Assembly: GCF_963576675.1 (NCBI RefSeq)
Contig: NC_088918.1
Coordinates: 55,509,501-55,573,500, forward strand
Length of the DNA stretch: 64,000 nt
Direction of reading: 5' to 3'
Source of the DNA: Euphorbia lathyris
Taxonomy: Eukaryota; Streptophyta; Magnoliopsida; Malpighiales; Euphorbiaceae
In this document: positions 58,101-64,000 of the stretch, one piece after another
How positions within the stretch are numbered: position 1 is the stretch's first letter
Layout of the letters: the number at the start of each line of letters is the position of its first letter
Position numbers and translations under genes: made by a program
Notes under the pieces: model-generated
What the model saw: only the letters and a program-made list of their open reading frames with translations
Told to the model about the DNA's origin: nothing
Database searches by the model: none

Positions 58101-59788
58101 TTTACAAACCTGGCTATGATAATGTACCCGCTGATGCTCTATCCCGGTTGCCTGAAGCAACTTTTACTCAATTAACTGTAGTTTCTAGTCCAGTGGTAGC
58201 TCTTATTCAGGCCCTCCGCAAATTTTACTCAAAGAATTCTACTTCAGCCTCATTTCTTCAATCTATTCAGTCCACACCAGGTGCCTACCCTGATTATGAG
58301 GTACGCGATGGCTTAATTTTCTACAAATCTCACCTTTTGGTCCCTTCTGATTCTGCTCTACAGGAGATCCTTTTACATGAGTTTCATTGTTCCCCAGTGG
58401 GTGGACATGCTGGTATTAAACAAACGGTCTCTCGTTTAGCATCTCAGTTCTATTGGCCTCGTTTAAGTCGGGATGTTCAGGATTTTATTGCTGTCTGTGC
58501 TACCTGCCAACAGGTTAAACCCCTCCACACCGCCTCCCTAGGGCTCTTACAACCTTTGCCCATTCCGGGTCAAATTTAGGATTGTCTATCTATGGATTTC
58601 ATCACACATTTACCTTCCTCTTCCGGTAAGCAGACTATAATGGTTGTGGTGGATCGGCTCTCCAAGGCAGCTCATTTCTCAGCTTTGGGCCCTCACATTA
58701 TTGCTCTTACTGTCGCTGAAATCTTTATTCGTGATATTATTCGGTTGCACGGTTTCCCGTCTAATATCGTCTCTGACCGCGACCCAATCTTCATAAGTCA
58801 GTTTTGGACCCAATTTTTTCGTCTACAATGTACTGTTCTATCTAAAAGAAGCTCCTACCATCCTCAAACAGATGGTCAGACCGAAGTCGTCAACCGCTGC
58901 CTCGAGGATTACCTTCGCTGCTTCGTTCATGACAATCCTAAAAACTGGGTTCAGTTCCTCCCACTAGTGGAATGGCATTACAACACGGCTTGGCACTCAG
59001 CCATACACATGACCCTGTTTGAGGCTGTCTATGGTCGGTCTCCACCTTCTCTCACAACTTATGTTCAAGGGACTTCTGCCATCGCCTCTCTAGATGAACT
59101 CCTCTCGGCACGCACTACTGTTCTTGCTACCTTGAAAGCCAACCTACAACGCGCCCAACTTCGTATGAAAAATCAAGCGGACTCTCATCGGACCGACCAA
59201 GCATATGAAGTTGGCGACTGGGTTTTTATGAAACTCCAACCATACTGCCAGACATCAATGGCTCACCGGCAGTCTAACAAGCTCTCCAAGCGTTACTTTG
59301 GTCCCTTTCTCGTCCTTGATCGTATTGGTGCCGTTGCTTACCGATTGGAGCTTCCTCCTACTGTAAAAATACATAATGTTTTCCATGTCTCTCTCCTCAA
59401 ACGCTGCAAAGGTGATCCCTCTTCTCAGTTGGTTGCTCTCCCTCCCAATTTTGCTTAATCACAACCTCTCATTGCTCCAGCCAACATCTTAGGATTTCGC
59501 AAAGTCCGCTCTCACCACAGTTTCCGCCCACAGTTCTTGGTCCATTGGCAACATCAACCAGCATCTGATGCTACTTGGGAGGATGCCGCCACCTTCATTG
59601 CTGATTTTCCTTCTTTCAACCTTGAGGACAAGGTTCTCTTTGATGGGGACGGTAATGTTGCGGGCCTTATTGATACTTCTAACTCAAGCCCAACCATTCC
59701 TCAAGGAAGCCCAACCACACTTGTGCATCCTGAAAGAAAGAGCAACAGACACATTAGCAAACCTGCAAAATTCAAGGATTATGTGTAA
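55187..59788 (+). pseudogene. gag-pol: gag-pol of element F, four nonsense codons
   Basis: One frame of 1,533 codons. Gag is at ~80-270, a zinc-knuckle-like CFNC...GHRC at ~295-307, and a protease where Val382 replaces the catalytic Asp (IVGGSTHNF). RT has Asp-Asp at 732-733 in VFFDDILVYS. RNase H has QTDASG, then DALSRL. Integrase has HEFHC...HAGI...CATCQQ, MDFI, DRDPIF and a C-terminal chromodomain-like LVHWQHQP..ATWED segment. Stops: TAG 56156, TGA 57965, TAG 58577, TAA 59456; no frameshift. The frame runs past the purine tract 44 codons into the 3' LTR (ends 59788). Inactive. Confidence 0.9.
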
Positions 59789-60051
59789 TTGTCATTTTAT
59801 GATTATTCCTTTAATGAGCTGTAGCAACTGAATTGTCCTTTTATGATTATTCCTTGTGTGCTGTCACTGGGAATAACCGAATTCTGTTATCTAGCTATTA
59901 TTAATAGACTGCAATGAAAAGTTATGAGGCAGGCAAGATTTAACCTCCTCTTCTAGATTTCTCTGCTCTCCTCTTCTTCTTCCCTTCTCTCTATTCTTAT
60001 ATCTCAATTTAATATCATCAGTTCTGTATTGCAATTAAGAAGGCTGCATCA
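59656..60051 (+). repeat. 3' LTR of element F (396 bp)
   Basis: Preceded by GATGGGGACGGTAA, followed by TATTC (60052-60056), half of the target-site duplication. Confidence 0.9.
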
Positions 60052-60215
60052 TATTCACCTTATCTATATATATAACAGTAATCCTGTGATTCTGCTAATT
60101 ATTATACTTAATTCTTCCTAAAAGAGAGTATGGCACATTCTTTTTAAAATAATATAATCTTACTCCTAAAAATATAATAAAAATAGAATCTGCATCGTTC
60201 TTTTCTTCTTTATGT

Positions 60216-60241
60216 ATTATTATTATTATTATTATTATTAT
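60216..60241. repeat. (ATT)n microsatellite
   Basis: About 8-9 uninterrupted ATT units. Confidence 0.9.
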
Positions 60242-60242
60242 A

Positions 60243-60668
60243 TGATACGGATCGGTTACGAGTTGAGAATTTTAATTTTAAATCCACAAATATATTTCTT
60301 CTCTAGCTAAACTAGAATGAAATAATCTCGGGTTTTACAAACTAAACCATAGGAAATCAAAGACCTCCCATTATTGAAGGTTAAAAACCTTAACAAAACT
60401 TCATAAAGAAGAAAATAAAAATTATATTGATTAAAGTTGTATTTCCTTACAGAGAAATGAGCTTATATAGCTCTCCTAATAAAAAGTAAATGACATAACT
60501 AACCTAGTTAAGGTTACAAATGATAAAGAATGATAGAGGTAGAATAGGAAGGAAATGCCAAAATGGCAGTTAGGGAATTAGAACAAAAAGGACAAATAAT
60601 AAGGTTAAAAATGACATAATTGTAAATAAAAGATGTAAGTAATGGTGGCAGCCTTGGTCCCCTTATCA
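60243..60668 (-). repeat. LTR of minus-strand element G (426 bp)
   Basis: On the minus strand it begins TGATAAGG and ends CCGTATCA (matching TGATA/TATCA termini). It has a TATA box (GCTATATAAGC, 60481-60471) and a possible polyadenylation signal CAATATAA downstream. No partner LTR is in the window. Confidence 0.5.
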
Positions 60669-62518
60669 CCTAGCATTATGTGTCTTCTTCTTCGGCTGAA
60701 AACCTGATTCATTATCGCTAAAAATCAATATTTTGTCGCTGAAAGTGAATTTGCTGCCGCAAGAAAGAAATATTTCGTCGCTGAAAATATAAGCCACTCG
60801 CCCAGCTCTTTTTGGGCAGAAACAGCACCACACGCCGTTTTAGATGTAACACGCCGTGTGGGGCCAAATCTGGCCAATTTTGGCCATTTGCCCCATGTGT
60901 TCGATCTCGCCTCATGTCTCGCCGATGCGCCGATTCCTTTTACCGCGACTCGAACCCTTGAGGAAATGCTCCGCATATCATTCACTCTCTTTTGAAAAGA
61001 AACTTGACCTCAAGTTGCTCGTTACATATAAACAAACCTTGTTAGCTTTGGGTGGACTCCAAGCTCTCAAATCGAACCACTGCATTGTTCGGACTAAATT
61101 CAAGAAGCCCGTCCCACATATCTCGGGATCCTCCTTCACACAAACTTTCCTCCACATTTCAACTTGTGTCTCCCAAATCTCATTTCCTATAACACTCGTC
61201 TCCCAAGCTCTACTGGCATCAAATAGTATGTCTCGGCGAAGCTTGTCAAACCACTTCCCAACAATTGCTTGGATGCTCTTTCAAATCCCCACGTTCTATC
61301 GAACGGACCACCTCCGGATCCTCTCGGTCTCCACATCACTAACTTGGGAAGTCGCCACAACTTTCTTCCTCTCATAGCCAACCTCAAATGGAATATCTCG
61401 GTGACATATGTCAACCCAATTAGGAGCAATCCTATGAGCACTCTTCAAAATCCCAACATGACTTTGAGTTAAATATGCCCAGACTTCTCTATCACTCAAT
61501 CCACTACCCCGGCTACTATGCTCAACCTTTACTTGCCCATGACTGACATCAAATGGAATATCCGGGCGACACTTGTCAACCCACTTTATAGTGAGAACAC
61601 GAACACTTGTATTATCTCCCTCCTCACCTTGTGCTAACAACTTTGGGACTCAAGACTAGCATAACTTGGCCACTAATACACAAGTCTTGAATTTCTTCCA
61701 TCTTCTCTATATCCCCCGGGAAGCCATTCCCATTCATTAAATACTCCATGAAGCTCACATTCTTCACTAATAGATCACCCTTTATGGACTCCTTATAGGA
61801 TAGGTTCTCTCTCAACATAAACAACAAAGATCATAACACATATATTTAAACAAAGCACAAAAGAATAAGTTCAGATTTTACCAAATGAGTGACTTGATTC
61901 CTTTGCATATTGCATATGCTAGGCGTTTTGGTTCTATCAAAAGGCATCATAGAGTAACCTTCATCCTTCTCCTTAGAGCTCAATTCACCATGTGTAGGAT
62001 TGGTTGCACTATCTTCCGGATCCCATACTATGCCACGTGGTAACTTTCTCAAAGGTGGAAGCCCTTTAGGTTGCTCGTTGAAAGACATGTACTTGTCATC
62101 GGCTCAACTTCCTCTCTTTCAACCTTGCTTTTCCCCTTCTCAACCTTATTCCCCTCCTTGGATTTGACTTCATTAGGAGAGAAGCTAGTTATCTCATCCA
62201 TGGAACCCAAGTCAATGTGACTCGATATCTCACCCCCTCTACTGATGCACCCATTCATATTCAACTCCCGAGTTGGACAAGCTCTCAAGGCGGTCTTCCT
62301 TTTCTCACTAGGTGAACTCTTCATAGGTGTAAGGATGTACCAGATTCTGTCCTTATGTATGGTGTAGGTGTTGCTTCTTTTCGCATGTCAGGCATCACAA
62401 TCAAATTGCCATGGCATACCTAATAGCAAGTGACAAGCATCCATCTCCAACACATCACACACAACTTCATCCCAATAAGCCCCAATGGTGAAAGGAACAT
62501 TACACTGGTGTAGACACC
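60669..62518 (-). mobile_element. Internal remnant of gypsy element G (minus strand)
   Basis: Runs from a protease fragment (62518 side) towards the LTR at 60668. RT, RNase H and integrase are missing, so there was a large internal deletion. Within 61217-61583 a ~30-bp phrase containing GGAATATC(T/C)(C/G)GG recurs three times at ~165-bp spacing. I do not recognise what else is encoded between 60700 and 61830. Confidence 0.5.
62049..62518 (-). pseudogene. Gypsy protease fragment of element G
   Basis: Minus-strand translation gives the protease C-terminus pattern 'VVCDVLEMDACHLLLGMPWQFD', typical of plant Ty3/gypsy pol, then a TGA (62392-62390) and a Lys/Glu-rich linker. A frame-shifted 'KGLPPLR' just beyond (about 62060) marks the approach to RT. 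The upstream half is lost at the junction with the Tat-type LTR at 62519, which probably inserted here. Confidence 0.7.
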
Positions 62519-62754
62519 GAGTCGGAGGACCTGTGACGAAAACCCATAACAGACGGTTAAAGCAATCGATTCCAATAGTTTAAAAATAAAAATCACGAAA
62601 AGGCCCTGAAGCATTGCGTGTCGGTGGGTAGGCAACTAACGGCGCTCCCTGGCAGGTGGGCGTCCCCCGAACGCTGGACGCGGCACTCGACGCGCCAAAT
62701 GCTCGACCGGAGAACGTTTGACGCACGCCTAACGCTCGTGGGAAGGCCACCCGA

Positions 62755-63057
62755 CTCCCATTAGGCGAGCGCCCAACAAACATGGAGTGCCATCCAACGG
62801 ACGTCGGGTGTGCGCCCAATGAGCACTGAGCGCACGCTGAGAGCATTGGGCGAGCGCCCAGCAGCGTCGGGCGCACGCCCAATGGCAGTTGGGCGCACGC
62901 CCAACCTGCGTTGGGCGTCCGCCCAACGCCTGTTGCGCGCTCGCCCAACGTCTGTTGGGCGCGCGCCCAACTTTTGGTTAGGCGTCGCCCAACCTGGTGT
63001 TGGGCGTCGCCCAACCTGATGTTGGGCGTCCGCCCAACACCCGTTGGGTGCACGCCC
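62755..63057 (+). repeat. Palindrome array in the fourth Tat LTR
   Basis: About 14 units of 20-22 bp, more than in the other Tat LTRs. The core is TTGGGCGnnCGCCCAA; several early units are degenerate (for example TTAGGCGAGCGCCCAA). Confidence 0.75.
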
Positions 63058-63064
63058 AAATTTG

Positions 63065-63093
63065 GGATCCGTGCCTATAAAAGGCACGGATCC
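63065..63093 (+). promoter_or_regulatory. TATA box in the loop of a perfect 11-bp inverted repeat
   Basis: Arms GGATCCGTGCC (63065-63075) and GGCACGGATCC (63083-63093) are exact reverse complements. The 7-nt loop is TATAAAA (63076-63082). Confidence 0.8.
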
Positions 63094-63738
63094 CCATGCA
63101 TTTGGGGGAGGAGAGCTTCTCACTCTAGAAGTGATTTTAGAGAGAGAAAGTAAATTTTTAAGGAAAAAACATTTTTTTTCCTAAAAAATTAAAATTTCCA
63201 AAAGTTAAATATTTTACAAAAACACCAAAAATCATAACTCGTGGAATCAACTGACTTCAACCGTCAATACCAATTTTGAGGTATTATTCGAGGACTAGAC
63301 TCGTTTAGTTTATTTATTTTATTTGTTTTATTTCCTTTATTTTTATTTATAATTTCGTTTATTTATTCGTTTAATTAGCTATTTATTTATCACATTTATT
63401 TATTTTTCCGTATTTATTTAATTCACGTCTCGTATTAAATAAATGTTTTGGTTTTGTTTTAAATAAAAAACCTCATTTTAAGGTCCCAATACGAACCGTG
63501 ACCCGATTTAAGGGTAGTTCGGGATTAAAACGTTGCAAATATAGAATTTTAAAAGTTTTTTTAAATTAACGTTTTAAAAATAAAACATCGTTTTGGGACG
63601 CTCCGCTATAGACTATGACCTAATTTGGGTAGTTCGGGGGCCAAAATGATCGAATAGAAGTAGATCTAAAGCTTTTTGATAAATCTGGAAATTATTGGAC
63701 TGTTTCTGTAATTCTCAATTTTCTGTCACTAAAAGCGG

Positions 63739-63765
63739 TTTACCGACGGAGTTTCCGTCGGTAAA
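63739..63765 (+). other. Perfect 12-bp hairpin in LTR (loop GTT)
   Basis: Stem TTTACCGACGGA and its complement, unchanged in this most diverged LTR; only the loop differs. Confidence 0.75.
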
Positions 63766-64000
63766 GCTGCTGGAACTTAAAAAACTTCTTTTTCAACCCT
63801 TTTCTCATCTTTTTGGCATTTATTCTTGAATATATATATGTATAATTATGTAGCTAATTTATTGAAACCGTTTTGAAGGTATATGACTAATAATTATTTA
63901 TTTTTATATAGTTGGGCATTGTTTATATTAATTTGGATTTGTAAAAAACTATATGTATATATATATGTTTTTTCTTTAAATATATTTGAACCATATTAAT

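Larger units (their letters stand above)
54772..60051 (+). mobile_element. Element F: chromovirus-type Ty3/gypsy retrotransposon
   Basis: LTRs of 396 bp at 54772-55167 and 59656-60051, a primer site and one gag-pol frame with a C-terminal chromodomain-like segment. The left LTR is preceded by F internal sequence rather than host DNA, and TATTC flanks the right LTR and the inverted LTR at 53667. Together this indicates a tandem F array later altered by an inversion. Confidence 0.9.
62519..64000 (+). repeat. Fourth Tat-type LTR, left ~1.5 kb (cut by window end)
   Basis: Starts TGTAGACACCGAGTCGG like the LTRs at 13848 and 26950, but is more diverged and lacks part of the GC block. It carries the palindrome array (62755-63057), the TATA inverted repeat (63065-63093) and the 12-bp hairpin (63739-63765). 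It lies in element G; the flank ACTGG is the predicted duplication. Whether it is a full element or a solo LTR cannot be told. Confidence 0.85.

Overview
This window is plant nuclear DNA, almost certainly from a eudicot, and consists almost entirely of nested LTR retrotransposons, as in pericentromeric or other heterochromatin. I see no ordinary single-copy host gene, no tRNA or rRNA gene, and nothing prokaryotic. The lineages present are Tat-lineage Ty3/gypsy (dual RNase H), chromovirus Ty3/gypsy, an element with an Athila-type primer site, two Ty1/copia lineages (one SIRE-like with a third ORF) and a LINE 3' end. I cannot name the species.

Layout. (1) 1-16895: element A, a large non-autonomous Tat-type element. 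It has a 5' LTR cut by the window edge, a primer site, 11.4 kb of internal DNA with only one gag-like ORF, and a 3' LTR. (2) 16896-30015: element B, its autonomous relative. It carries one long gag-pol frame with three nonsense codons, then a convergent antisense six-exon plant mobile domain (PMD) gene, a 39-bp tandem repeat and a 3' LTR. A appears to have inserted into B's gag, and B into copia element E. (3) 30016-52528: copia element E, split at 30646/48294 by element C (Athila-type primer site, TSD gaagg). C is itself split at 34713/46205 by SIRE-like copia element D (TSD caccg). (4) 52529-60056: chromovirus F, rearranged by an inversion that also carries a LINE 3' end. (5) 60243-62518: remnants of a minus-strand gypsy element G. 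It is interrupted by a fourth Tat-type LTR from 62519 to the window end.

The most interesting content is not the gag-pol genes, which are all decayed, but the non-coding architecture. A and B carry a family of RNA hairpins with one design (8-9 bp outer stem of changing sequence, a four-purine, usually AAAA, bulge, a C:G inner stem, an often GNRA-like loop), with compensatory changes between copies. The Tat LTRs have an array of ~21-bp GC-rich palindromes just upstream of a TATA box that itself sits in the loop of an inverted repeat. They also have a perfect 12-bp hairpin whose stem is invariant while its loop varies. The unrelated element C has its own array of short palindromes in the same position relative to its TATA box.

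Two embedded genes have promoters that look like host promoters: the antisense PMD gene of B (TATA box, ATG, five phase-0 introns) and the third ORF of D (TATA box, CT-rich leader). A non-autonomous element carrying the zinc-knuckle-like domain that its autonomous relative's gag-pol lacks is also worth testing. All coordinates were read by hand, so boundaries of diffuse features are approximate.
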